Part shown: one piece after another, positions 1 through 7,022 of the stretch | How the letters are laid out: the number at the start of each line of letters is the position of its first letter | How positions within the stretch are numbered: position 1 is the first letter of the stretch | Assembly (NCBI GenBank): GCA_020847555.1 | Contig: JADLBT010000259.1 | Location: 1 to 13,383 of the forward strand | Source: Gemmataceae bacterium | GTDB lineage: Bacteria > Planctomycetota > Planctomycetia > Gemmatales > Gemmataceae | DNA: 13,383 nt | Direction: 5' to 3' | The notes under the pieces: model-generated | Database searches by the model: none | Told to the model about the DNA's origin: nothing | Seen by the model: only the letters and a program-made list of their open reading frames with translations | Position numbers and translations under genes: made by a program

Positions 1-174
1 ACGGGGATCGCGGCCAACCTCGGGGCGGCCGCCAACCTGTCGGCGACGGCCACCGTCTCGGCCGACCAGCGTTACCTGCGTCTGCACCTTGCGCCGGTGT
101 TCCGGGGCGGGAGCGGCGCCCTTGCGCAAGGGAACTTCAACACGCCGGTCATTCCCGGTGGAACGACTCCCTGA
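1..174 (+). CDS. 3' end of an unidentified protein (partial)
   Basis: The first frame is open from the window edge to a TGA at 172-174, giving the last 57 residues of a protein whose start lies outside the window. The fragment is rich in Ala, Thr and Gly and contains the stretch TVSADQRYLRLHLAPVF. From memory, a similar 'ATVSADRRYVR' segment occurs near the C-terminus of some exported planctomycete proteins that have been compared with secretins, but this piece is too short to assign a family. A strong terminator hairpin begins 36 bases after the stop codon, which supports this being the true gene end. No function is claimed. Confidence 0.6.
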   Translation, partial: TGIAANLGAAANLSATATVSADQRYLRLHLAPVFRGGSGALAQGNFNTPVIPGGTTP

Positions 175-210
175 GTCCGGTCCTCCTTGCAGGAACCTGC
201 TAACGCCACA

Positions 211-247
211 CCGGCCCGCGGCACCACCCCGCGGGCCGGTTCTCTTT
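211..247 (+). terminator. Rho-independent terminator
   Basis: Perfect 11-bp GC-rich stem (211-221 pairs with 229-239) with a 7-base loop, followed directly by the T-rich run TTCTCTTTT. It lies just after the partial gene ending at 174 and isolates it from the gene starting at 511. Confidence 0.88.
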
Positions 248-447
248 TCGGACCGTCGCGCGCCGTCCATTCGCCAGATACCCCGAAGGTCTGGGCAATG
301 GGGGCAAAGAGGGAGAGCAGTCCTCCCTCGGATGGACCCCGGATCCGGTGCATGGAATCGGCACATTCGGCATATCTCTCAAACTCGTTCAAGTCGAGCC
401 CCCGATCGAGCCGAAAAAGCGACAGTGAGGTCTGCGAAGATCCAGCG

Positions 448-479
448 CCGGCCCCAGGCTCCCCATTGATTGGGGCCGG
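448..479 (+). promoter_or_regulatory. Hairpin in probable 5' leader
   Basis: Nine-base perfect inverted repeat CCGGCCCCA (448-456) and TGGGGCCGG (471-479) with a 14-base loop. It ends about 31 bases before the chosen start at 511. An alternative CCCCA/TGGGG pairing inside the same segment excludes the long stem. There is no T-run, so it is not a standard terminator. It could be a structured leader or a chance GC-rich palindrome; no known riboswitch class is recognised. Confidence 0.3.
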
Positions 480-510
480 TCCTTATCCAAGTCTCCAACA
501 CCGCGACGGG

Positions 511-1707
511 GTGATAAGCGTGCGCGCCACTCAATCCCAAACGATCACGACCCGCATCCGGCCGCGGCCGTCGCAAGCGTTGGCGTGCGCCGCAGGCGGA
601 CTGCTTGCCCTCGCGGGTGCGCCGTTCGTCGCCGCCCAGGTCGGCCCGGGGGATGAGATGCCCGGCCGGGTCGAGCTATGGAAGGGGACGCGGCAAACCG
701 GCTCCTATCCGCCCGTGAAAGTGGAACCGCAGCGCGAGCCGGTCAACCCCGCGCCTGCCCCGCAGATGCGGGAGCAGGATCCCTCGCCGGCGCCATCGCC
801 GCCGGCCCCGCCGCTCCTGGCGCCCAGCCTGCCGGCGCTTCCACTTCCTGCCGCCGAGCAAGTGTCCCCTCCGCCCGTGCTGCCGCCGACCTCCGTGCCG
901 GTGGCCGTTTCGGGAAGTGTGGCTCCCGTCCAGCACCTGCTACCGGAAGTGACTGGGCGGACGCCGCCGGTCAGCCCAGCTGCGCCCGACCATGCCTCGT
1001 CCGGAACTGCGAGTACCCAGCGGCCGAGCGAGACGCCGTCGGCCCGGGACGAGGATTCCTCCCGGCGCGACGCGGAGCCCGCCAAGGCTTCCGTCGCCCT
1101 TCCTGGCGTGAAGGAGCGAGCGCTCGGCGCGGGCCAGAAAGATCCGGAACCCGTCCGACCCCCAACGAGGGGAAGCCGCCAGCCGGAAGAAGGAGTCGCC
1201 CAGGGAGGGGCAGGCGGGCGGCAGGCGTCCGACGCGGAACGCGGGCAGCGAGGCGTGCTCGACGGTCTGCTGTTCCAGACTGCGTGCGTCTTCGGGGCGG
1301 CCATCCTGGGGCCACTCGTTTCCATCGCCGCGCTGGTCGTCCTGCTTCGCCGGCACAGCCGGAACGCGGGTCCGCTGTTTCGGATCGAGCACGTCGGCGG
1401 TGTCACAGCCATTCCAGTCGGGCCGTACCTCGGCGGAGCCGTGGGCGCGACACTGCCGGACGGCTTCCAGCAGGCCACGGCGGCGAGGATCCCTGGGGGG
1501 GCCAGAACCCTCCCGGTCGAGGAGGTGGCGGAACCGGCCTCCGAGGAGACGGGCGAGTTGTTCGAGTTGGGGCCAACCTACGAGGAGGAGCAGCGGCTCA
1601 AGGCAACCCAGGAGCGCGAGCAGGAACAGGCGGTGCTGCACCAACTCTTCGAGCAGAACCTACGACTGCAGGAAGAACTCGCCCGCTCCCGGCAGTCCGC
1701 CGACTGA
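511..1707 (+). CDS. Pro/Ala-rich single-pass membrane protein with cytoplasmic coiled coil
   Basis: Uncharacterised protein of 398 residues from a GTG at 511; a second GTG at 520 is equally possible, and neither has a strong ribosome site. Residues 13-42 (basic stretch, then an Ala/Leu-rich core ending APFVAAQ) look like a signal peptide. Residues about 60-245 are low complexity, rich in Pro, Ala, Ser and charged residues. A clear membrane helix spans about 253-279 and ends in LLRRHSR, so the C-terminal ~118 residues should be cytoplasmic. That tail ends in a Glu/Gln-rich probable coiled coil (about 352-394, beginning GPTYEEEQRLK). The MamK-like actin gene follows on the same strand after 109 bases, suggesting co-transcription and possibly a membrane anchor or adaptor for the filament; this role is inference from topology and position. 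The N-terminal helix could instead be an uncleaved anchor. High confidence that it is a gene, low for any function. Confidence 0.8.
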   Translation: MISVRATQSQTITTRIRPRPSQALACAAGGLLALAGAPFVAAQVGPGDEMPGRVELWKGTRQTGSYPPVKVEPQREPVNPAPAPQMREQDPSPAPSPPAPPLLAPSLPALPLPAAEQVSPPPVLPPTSVPVAVSGSVAPVQHLLPEVTGRTPPVSPAAPDHASSGTASTQRPSETPSARDEDSSRRDAEPAKASVALPGVKERALGAGQKDPEPVRPPTRGSRQPEEGVAQGGAGGRQASDAERGQRGVLDGLLFQTACVFGAAILGPLVSIAALVVLLRRHSRNAGPLFRIEHVGGVTAIPVGPYLGGAVGATLPDGFQQATAARIPGGARTLPVEEVAEPASEETGELFELGPTYEEEQRLKATQEREQEQAVLHQLFEQNLRLQEELARSRQSAD

Positions 1708-1816
1708 CGGAGGCGCGGGAACACGGTGGGGCCGGGCGCCGCCCCGTTGGGGGCCTGCGGTTGTCGTCCCGGCGGCTTTGGATCGGGGCTTCCAGAACAG
1801 GATTTCGGGGGAAATC

Positions 1817-2911
1817 ATGGACAAGGGCATCGTCTACATCGGCATGGACCTGGGGACGTTCAAGACGTCGGTCGCCTCCTCGACCGGCCTGCGCGACGTG
1901 CTGCACAGCGCCGTCGGTTGGCCGAAGGACCACGTCGCCCGTACCATGCTCGGGCGGGACGTTGTCTTCGGCAAGGATCTCATCGATCACCGGCTGGCGC
2001 TGAACATCGTCCGCCCGTTCGCGAAGGGGGCTCTGAAGTACAACAGTGCGGCCGATACCGGAGTGCGCCCGGAGGAGATCAAGAAGCACCAGGAGGCGGC
2101 TCGCCTCCTGGTCGAGCACGCCGTGGCGATGACCCGGCCGCCGAAGGGGGCGGCCATCTACGGCGTCATCGGCGCGCCGTCGCGGGCCACCGTTGCCAAC
2201 AAGCAGGTCATCCTCGAGGCGGCCCAGTCCGTCTTCGACGCCGTCATGATCGTCCCCGAGCCATTCACCATCGCGTACAGCATGAACCGGCTGAACGACA
2301 CGCTCGTCGTTGACATCGGCGCCGGCACCATCGACCTGTGCCCGGTCTACGGCACGTTCCCGACCGAGGAGGAGCAGGTGACGCTTCCGACCGGCGGCGA
2401 CTTCATCGACGAAAACTTCTGCGACCGGCTGCAGAAGACGTACCCGGACGCCCGGCTGTCGCGCAACATGGGTCGCGAGATCAAGGAGAAGTTCGGGTTC
2501 GTCCACGACGTGAACGAGAAGGCGATCGTGTCACTGCCGGTGAACGGCAAGCCGAAGCAATTCGACGTGACGGTCCCGCTCAAGGAGGCGTGCAAGACGA
2601 TCGTCAAGCCGATCGTGGACGGGCTGCGCGAACTGATCGCCCGGTTCGACCCGGAGTTCCAGCAGCGCATGCTGCAGAACATCATCCTGGGCGGCGGCGG
2701 CAGCCAGCTGCGCGGGCTCGACCGGATCATCGAGGAGGCGATGGCCGAGTACGGTGGGGCGAAGGTCCGCCGGGTCGGGGACGCGGTCTACGCTGGCGCA
2801 GTGGGCGCGCTGAAACTGGCGATGGGGCTGCCGGTGGACTCCTGGCGCAGCCTTCGGGCGGCCCGGCCGGAGAAGCCGGTCGAGAAGCAGGTGCTGGCTG
2901 TCGCCGCCTGA
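1817..2911 (+). CDS. mamK: MamK-family actin-like ATPase
   Basis: Complete bacterial actin of 364 residues, close to the roughly 350 of MamK, the filament that positions magnetosomes in magnetotactic bacteria. Seen here: phosphate-1 loop DLGTFKTS (11-18), the MamK-like run VGWPKDHVARTMLGRDVVFGK following it, PEPFTIAYS with a catalytic-type Glu148, phosphate-2 loop DIGAGTIDL (166-174), and adenosine motif GGGGSQLRGLD (292-302). Glu148 and Asp166 are both offset by five from the Glu143 and Asp161 whose mutation I recall blocks MamK ATPase activity. The ATG at 1817 has GGGGGA four bases upstream and begins right at the actin fold; the open frame further upstream overlaps the previous gene and is not coding. 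The last ~25 residues form a Lys/Ala/Val-rich tail. It is expected to polymerise with ATP in the cytoplasm. MreB and ParM are more distant alternatives. No other mam gene is present, so a magnetosome role is unlikely. Confidence 0.9.
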   Translation: MDKGIVYIGMDLGTFKTSVASSTGLRDVLHSAVGWPKDHVARTMLGRDVVFGKDLIDHRLALNIVRPFAKGALKYNSAADTGVRPEEIKKHQEAARLLVEHAVAMTRPPKGAAIYGVIGAPSRATVANKQVILEAAQSVFDAVMIVPEPFTIAYSMNRLNDTLVVDIGAGTIDLCPVYGTFPTEEEQVTLPTGGDFIDENFCDRLQKTYPDARLSRNMGREIKEKFGFVHDVNEKAIVSLPVNGKPKQFDVTVPLKEACKTIVKPIVDGLRELIARFDPEFQQRMLQNIILGGGGSQLRGLDRIIEEAMAEYGGAKVRRVGDAVYAGAVGALKLAMGLPVDSWRSLRAARPEKPVEKQVLAVAA

Positions 2912-2944
2912 CGGGCGGACTGATACCGGATCGTCATGACTTTT

Positions 2945-2998
2945 CTTCTGGCCGCTTGCGGCCTGGCGAGCGACCGCCAGGCCGCAAGCGGCCAGAAG
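2945..2998. repeat. Perfect 24-bp inverted repeat (hairpin)
   Basis: Bases 2945-2968 are exactly complementary to 2975-2998, with a 6-base loop AGCGAC. Each arm also contains a smaller palindrome, GGCCGC-TT-GCGGCC or its complement, so a cruciform or multi-arm fold is possible. Neither strand has a T-run after the stem: on the plus strand CGGTTCC follows, and TTTT precedes. It is therefore not a standard intrinsic terminator, though it may still stop or stabilise the actin transcript, which ends 33 bases earlier. It looks like a REP-type or MITE-like dispersed palindrome. Confidence 0.85.
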
Positions 2999-3070
2999 CG
3001 GTTCCGCGAGCGCGAGCGCGCGGCCAGTCAATATGTTCATGCGTCATGCGTCAGATGGCACAGGTTCCTC

Positions 3071-3099
3071 TTGACAGGCGTGGGCGGTGCTGGCATAAC
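3071..3099 (+). promoter_or_regulatory. Sigma70-type promoter for the lipoprotein gene
   Basis: Consensus -35 TTGACA at 3071-3076, a 17-base spacer, and -10 CATAAC at 3094-3099 (4 of 6 matches). It lies about 119 bases before the ATG at 3218, implying a leader of roughly 110 bases, and after the long palindrome, so the lipoprotein gene probably has its own transcript. Confidence 0.6.
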
Positions 3100-3217
3100 T
3101 CCCACCCTTCAACAGGCACTTGGTACAGTCTGGTCCAGGGCGTGAACCGTCGCTCTCGTGGCTGCCCGAACGGCGCGGGCAGGCCCGGGCGGCCGGCGCG
3201 TGCAGGGACGGGTGGGC

Positions 3218-3826
3218 ATGATGCGGCAAACCATGTGGACGTTCTGTACCGGGGTCGTCCTCGCCCTGGGCGGTGGCTGCGTATCGGGACCGCTGGTCGA
3301 AAACCCGGCGTTCGTGCCGCCGCTCGCGGTCGAGGGCGAGTGCCCCAACCCGATGTACGTCCCGCTCGGCCCGACTCTGACCTCGTACCGTCAGGTCTTC
3401 GACTGCGCCCTGTCCGTGCTCCAGGATTACGGATTCGAGATCCTCGACGAGAACACGTTCGACGGGCGCATCCGCACCATGCCGCGCGTGGCTCCGGGAC
3501 TGCTGCGGCCGTGGCGGCCCGGCAACCCCGCGCTGTACGATCGCCTCCTCGTGACCCTGCAGAGTTACCGCCACCGCACCGAGGTGCAGATCCAGCCGGC
3601 CGACAACGGCGGGTACTGGGTGCGCGTCCTGGTTTACAAGGAACTCGAGGATCAGCCGCGGCCCGTCCGGGCGACGCAGGGCGGCGCCAACTTCCGCACC
3701 GTTAACGACGTCGAACGAACCTTCGAGGTCGTCGATCCGACCGTGTTTGAAGCCGGGTGGATCCCCAGGGGGCGCGACATCCCCGTCGAGCAGCAGTTGC
3801 TCGCCCGGATGAAGCGTTGCCTGTGA
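3218..3826 (+). CDS. Small exported lipoprotein, conserved in planctomycetes (function unknown)
   Basis: Protein of 202 residues from ATG 3218; the ATG at 3221 is an equal alternative, and both follow a G-rich GGGACGGGTGGG segment. Residues 1-20 are a short signal peptide ending ALGGG before Cys21, a slightly atypical lipobox with Gly at -3, so it is probably lipid-anchored after export. The mature part has NPAFVPP and NPMYVP motifs, then a compact domain (about 55-200) with DENTFDGRIRTMPRV, YKELEDQPRP, and a C-terminal GWIPRGRDIPVEQQLLARM. I remember this architecture, including 'ELED' and 'GWIPRGRD...EQ..L.R', from small planctomycete lipoproteins of unknown role; no enzyme motif is visible. 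The open frame extends upstream to a GTG at 3158, but that would place a basic stretch before the signal peptide and was rejected. It is followed by its own probable terminator. Confidence 0.85.
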   Translation: MMRQTMWTFCTGVVLALGGGCVSGPLVENPAFVPPLAVEGECPNPMYVPLGPTLTSYRQVFDCALSVLQDYGFEILDENTFDGRIRTMPRVAPGLLRPWRPGNPALYDRLLVTLQSYRHRTEVQIQPADNGGYWVRVLVYKELEDQPRPVRATQGGANFRTVNDVERTFEVVDPTVFEAGWIPRGRDIPVEQQLLARMKRCL

Positions 3827-3865
3827 GGGGCGCAATTTCTCGCCGTGGGGGACGGGGAAGCGAAC

Positions 3866-3908
3866 GGGCTGTCCGGGTCAAACCGGGCAGCCCGCGTCGT
3901 TTCTTCCG
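3866..3908 (+). terminator. Probable rho-independent terminator
   Basis: Eleven-pair stem GGGCTGTCCGG (3866-3876) with CCGGGCAGCCC (3883-3893), one T-G wobble, and a 6-base loop GTCAAA. A moderately T-rich stretch (CGTTTCTTCC) follows a few bases on. It sits 40 bases after the lipoprotein stop and before the natA-like gene. Confidence 0.6.
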
Positions 3909-4025
3909 CCGCAAGCAGCCCACGGGTTCCGGCATCTTCCCCAACCCGCACCGCCCGTATAGACTCAACTCGCGGTCCGGATCTCGCGTGGCGTGCGACA
4001 GCCGGCCGAGGGGAAGCGCCTCTCC

Positions 4026-4778
4026 ATGATCCAGGTCAAACACCTCACGAAACGGTTCCTCCTTGCCGGCGGCGGGGAGGTCGTTGCCGTCGATGACCTG
4101 TCCTTCGCCGTCGGCCCGGGCGAGGTGTACGGCCTGCTCGGTCCCAACGGCGCCGGCAAGACGACGACCCTGCGCATGCTCCTCGGCCTGCTCACGCCGA
4201 CCGCCGGCCACGCCTCGATTGCTGGCTACACCTCCGCCACCTTCCCCGACGAGGTCAAGCGGCGCGTCGGGCTGGTGTCCGCCGGCGCGGGGCTGTACCA
4301 GGGACTGAGCGTGCGCGAGATGCTGCTGTTCTTCGCCGATCTGTACGCGGTCCCGCTCACCGCCGCCCGTGCCGAGCTGGACCGACTGGGCCGGCTGCTC
4401 GACATCGCCGACCTGTTCGGGCGACGGTGTGCCACCCTCAGCACCGGCCAGAAGCAACGTGTCAACCTCGCCCGCGCCCTGATCCACCGCCCGCCCGTCA
4501 TGCTCCTCGACGAGCCGACGCTGGGCCTGGACGTTCTCGGGCGCCAGGTCGTCAACGAGTACCTGGAACATCTGCGCGACGAGGGCAAGGCGGTGATCCT
4601 GACAACGCACCAACTGGACGAGGCGGAGCGACTCTGCACTCGACTCGGCCTGCTGCATCGCGGCCGACTGGTCAGCGAGGGGACGCTGGACCAGCTGCGC
4701 GCAGCTACCGGGTGCGCGACGGTCACGGCGATGTTCCTTACCCTATCGGGGGTCGGCCGCGCACTGCCCCTGGGCTGA
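4026..4778 (+). CDS. natA: ABC transporter ATP-binding protein, NatA type
   Basis: Nucleotide-binding subunit of 250 residues that powers the adjacent ABC-2 permease. Visible motifs are Walker A GPNGAGKT (39-46), ABC signature LSTGQ (138-142), Walker B VMLLDEP (158-164) with catalytic Glu163, D-loop LGLD (166-169), and switch His195 in TTHQLDEAE. The usual Q-loop Gln is not at its expected place: the segment reads GLVSAGAGLYQGLS, a pattern I recall from NatA-like proteins. The ATG at 4026 starts the family's usual MIQVKHLTKRF; an in-frame GTG at 3993 would add residues with no homology feel. GAGGGG lies 12 bases upstream of the ATG, a rather long spacing. The C-terminus is short, with no extra domain. 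The permease begins nine bases after the stop, so the two form an operon. NatAB of Bacillus exports sodium; whether this pair does is unknown. Confidence 0.92.
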   Translation: MIQVKHLTKRFLLAGGGEVVAVDDLSFAVGPGEVYGLLGPNGAGKTTTLRMLLGLLTPTAGHASIAGYTSATFPDEVKRRVGLVSAGAGLYQGLSVREMLLFFADLYAVPLTAARAELDRLGRLLDIADLFGRRCATLSTGQKQRVNLARALIHRPPVMLLDEPTLGLDVLGRQVVNEYLEHLRDEGKAVILTTHQLDEAERLCTRLGLLHRGRLVSEGTLDQLRAATGCATVTAMFLTLSGVGRALPLG

Positions 4779-4787
4779 GACGGCGAC

Positions 4788-7022
4788 ATGGAGACGGGGG
4801 ATCCGATGGCCGAACGAGATGACCGCGACCCGCCGCCCTTGTCCGCCGTCTCCCCCTCTCAGCCGGTCGGTTACCGGCTCGCCCGCCTCGGCCGGCTGGT
4901 GCGGAAGGAGCTGAGCGAGATCCTGCGCGATCGGCGCACGATCGTCACCCTGCTGCTGATGCCGCTGCTGCTCTACCCGCTGCTCAGTCTGGCGTTCCAG
5001 CAGTTCTTCCTCGCGGGGGTGGCGCGCGAGCGCGTAACGGAGTACCGCATCGGCGTCCCGGAGGGGTTTGCGGGACGTCGCATCATCAGCCACCTCCGCC
5101 GCCCGCTCGACCTGCGGGCCGCCTGGCTGGCGTCGATCGTGGCCCACGCGGGGGCGCCCGGTCCCGGCTCGCTGCTCGCCGGCGCCCGCGGGACCATGTT
5201 CTGGCTGGTGCCGCAACCGCCCCCGCTGGCCGCCGATCCGACGCGCCCGACCGCCCGCGCCCAGCTCAAGGTCGGCGTCTACTCTGAGGACGACCTGAAG
5301 CGGGCCGTCCGCGACAACGAGGTAGACGTCGGTATCCGCATGCTGGCCGCCGACCCCACGCCCGGTCTGTTCGGAGAGCGGCCGCAGGCGTGGCAGCTCC
5401 TCTACCTGCGCGACTCCGCCCGCTCCCGGGAAGTGCTGGCCCACGTCGAGCGGGAGTGCGCCATCGCGAATGTTTTGTACGCCCGGGCCAGGCTCCCGGC
5501 GTCGCGCGTCGCGACCGTCGTCCACCTGGCCGTCCTGCCGCTCGGCGAGTCGGAGGCGCCGGCGCCGCTGTCGCTGGCGGCGCTGATCCCGCTCATCCTG
5601 ATCCTGATGACGATCACCGGAGCCGTCTACCCGGCCATCGACCTGACGGCCGGGGAACGCGAGCGCGGGACGCTGGAGATCCTCGTCGCCGCCCCGGTCC
5701 CGCGGCTGGCCCTGCTGTTCGCCAAGTACGTGTCGGTGGTGACGGTCGCCATCCTGACCGCGACGGTGAACCTCGTGTCGATGACGGTGACGCTGGAGCT
5801 GAGCGGGCTGGGAGACGTACTGTTCGAGGGCGGGTTGACGGTCCCGGTTATCGCCCAGGTGTTCGGCGTGCTGCTGCTGTTCGCCGCATTCTTCTCGGCG
5901 GTGCTGCTGGTGCTGACCAGTTTCGCGCGCAGCTTCAAGGAGGCGCAGGCGTACCTGATTCCGCTGATGCTGGCGGCGCTGGCGCCCGGGGTGATGGGGA
6001 TGATGCCGGGTCTGCGCCTGACCGGCCTGTACGCGGTCACCCCCTTGCTGAACGTGGTGCTGCTGGCGCGCGATCTGTTCGAGGGCCGGGTCGAGCTGGG
6101 GACGGCGGCCCTGGTGGTCCTCTCGACCGGCGTCTATGCCCTGGCGGCGGTCGCGCTGGCGGCGCGCATCTTCGGGTCGGAGGGGGTTCTGTACAACGAA
6201 CAAAGCGGCTGGTCGGACATGTTCCGGCGGCCGCGCGAGCCGCGCCCGGTCGGGACCGTGGCGAGTGCGCTCCTTTGCCTGGCGCTGCTGTTCCCGACGT
6301 GGTTCGGGCTGGCGAGTCTACTCGCCCACGCGCCCAACGAGGCGCGGCCCGTGTTGCAGGCGCTGGGGACGGTGGCACTGTTCGGGCTGGTCCCGCTGCT
6401 CCTGGCCGCGTGGGGGCGGGTGGAGGTTCGGTCGGCGTTCCGGCTCCGTGCCCCCGCCTGGGCGTCGTTCGCCGGGGCGGGGATCCTGGGTCTGGGGCTG
6501 TGCCCGTTGCTGTACGGGTTGCTGGTGCTGCTGCGCCGGGCCGGGCTGACCTTTGTGGGGGCCGAGCAGGAGGAGATGCTGCGCCAGGCGGTCGGGGCGT
6601 GGCGTGAGGTGCCGGCCGGACTGGTGGTCGGCAGCGTCGCGCTCGCGGGGGCGACGGAGGAGTTGTTCTTCCGCGGCTACCTGTTCAGCGCTCTGCGCGC
6701 GGCGAGCGGGGCGGCAGCGGCCGTCTTCGGGTCGGCATTGCTGTTCGGCCTGTTCCATTTCCCGTCCGCGTTCGATCGGCTGCTGCCGTCCACTTTGATG
6801 GGTGTCGTCCTCGGTTGGGTGTGCCTGCGGACGGAGAGCGTCCTGCCGGGGATGGTGCTGCACGCCTGCTACAACGGGCTGTTTGTGTGGCTCGCGTACT
6901 ACCCGCCCGGGGGAGATGCGGCCGGCAACCTGCCCGCCGAATGGCTCGGGGGGGCACTGGCGGCAGCCGCCGTCGGCGCCGGGCTTATCCTGGCCGCGAG
7001 ACGCCGGGACGGTGAAACCTAG
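4788..7022 (+). CDS. natB: ABC-2 permease (NatB type) fused to CPBP intramembrane protease
   Basis: Large inner-membrane protein of 744 residues. The N-terminal two thirds is an ABC-2 permease: a first helix at about 51-73 after RLVRKELSEILRDRR, then an external domain (about 75-255), then five or so helices (about 262-460). These include the conserved ERERGTLEILVAAPV at 290-304. The C-terminal part (about 490-744) is a multi-helix CPBP (Abi/CAAX-like) protease with all three motifs: EELFFR (Glu624, Glu625, Arg629), FGLFH (Phe653, His657), and HACYN (His692, Asn696). It follows the NatA-type ATPase by nine bases. I recall that fusions of this kind are annotated in planctomycetes and relatives. 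Substrate and protease target are unknown; an inferred use is cleaving an exported or membrane peptide coupled to transport. The ATG at 4788 is used; ATG 4806 is an alternative with GGGGG just upstream. Confidence 0.9.
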   Translation: METGDPMAERDDRDPPPLSAVSPSQPVGYRLARLGRLVRKELSEILRDRRTIVTLLLMPLLLYPLLSLAFQQFFLAGVARERVTEYRIGVPEGFAGRRIISHLRRPLDLRAAWLASIVAHAGAPGPGSLLAGARGTMFWLVPQPPPLAADPTRPTARAQLKVGVYSEDDLKRAVRDNEVDVGIRMLAADPTPGLFGERPQAWQLLYLRDSARSREVLAHVERECAIANVLYARARLPASRVATVVHLAVLPLGESEAPAPLSLAALIPLILILMTITGAVYPAIDLTAGERERGTLEILVAAPVPRLALLFAKYVSVVTVAILTATVNLVSMTVTLELSGLGDVLFEGGLTVPVIAQVFGVLLLFAAFFSAVLLVLTSFARSFKEAQAYLIPLMLAALAPGVMGMMPGLRLTGLYAVTPLLNVVLLARDLFEGRVELGTAALVVLSTGVYALAAVALAARIFGSEGVLYNEQSGWSDMFRRPREPRPVGTVASALLCLALLFPTWFGLASLLAHAPNEARPVLQALGTVALFGLVPLLLAAWGRVEVRSAFRLRAPAWASFAGAGILGLGLCPLLYGLLVLLRRAGLTFVGAEQEEMLRQAVGAWREVPAGLVVGSVALAGATEELFFRGYLFSALRAASGAAAAVFGSALLFGLFHFPSAFDRLLPSTLMGVVLGWVCLRTESVLPGMVLHACYNGLFVWLAYYPPGGDAAGNLPAEWLGGALAAAAVGAGLILAARRRDGET

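Larger units (their letters stand above)
175..510. other. Gene-free spacer before the Pro-rich membrane protein gene
   Basis: This stretch holds the terminator at 211-247 and a hairpin at 448-479. The frame of the downstream gene stays open back to 187, but that extension would begin inside the previous gene's terminator region. It also lacks any recognisable protein signature, and it would bury the obvious signal peptide that follows 511. I see no convincing -35/-10 pair; the promoter for 511-1707 presumably lies between 250 and 500. Confidence 0.6.
2912..3217. other. Gene-free spacer with palindrome and promoter
   Basis: Between the actin gene and the lipoprotein gene. It contains a 24-bp stem palindrome (2945-2998), a GCGAGCGCGAGCGCGCGG low-complexity run just after it, and a sigma70-type promoter (3071-3099). 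A 69-codon open frame from 2936 is formed largely by the palindrome and is not considered a gene. Confidence 0.7.

Noticed and set aside
187..510. Upstream extension of the Pro-rich protein to a start at 187
   Set aside because: It begins in the terminator of the previous gene, has no ribosome site, and would bury the signal peptide.
678..2003. 441-codon plus-strand frame overlapping the Pro-rich protein and actin genes
   Set aside because: Arg/Gly/Ala-rich shadow in another frame; it crosses both real genes and the spacer between them.
1817..2911. Evidence for a magnetosome gene island
   Set aside because: Only a MamK-like actin is present; no mamA, mamB, mamE, mamM, mamO, mamQ or similar gene is seen, and MamK relatives occur outside magnetotactic bacteria.
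2945..2998. Palindrome as a classical rho-independent terminator
   Set aside because: No T-run follows the stem on either strand; the four T bases lie before it on the plus strand.
2936..3145. 69-codon open frame over the palindrome
   Set aside because: Most of its sequence is the two arms of the inverted repeat, and there is no ribosome site or recognisable protein feature.
4743..6203. 486-codon minus-strand open frame opposite the permease gene
   Set aside because: Its product is an Arg/Gln/His/Gly-rich string typical of antisense translation of a membrane protein gene.
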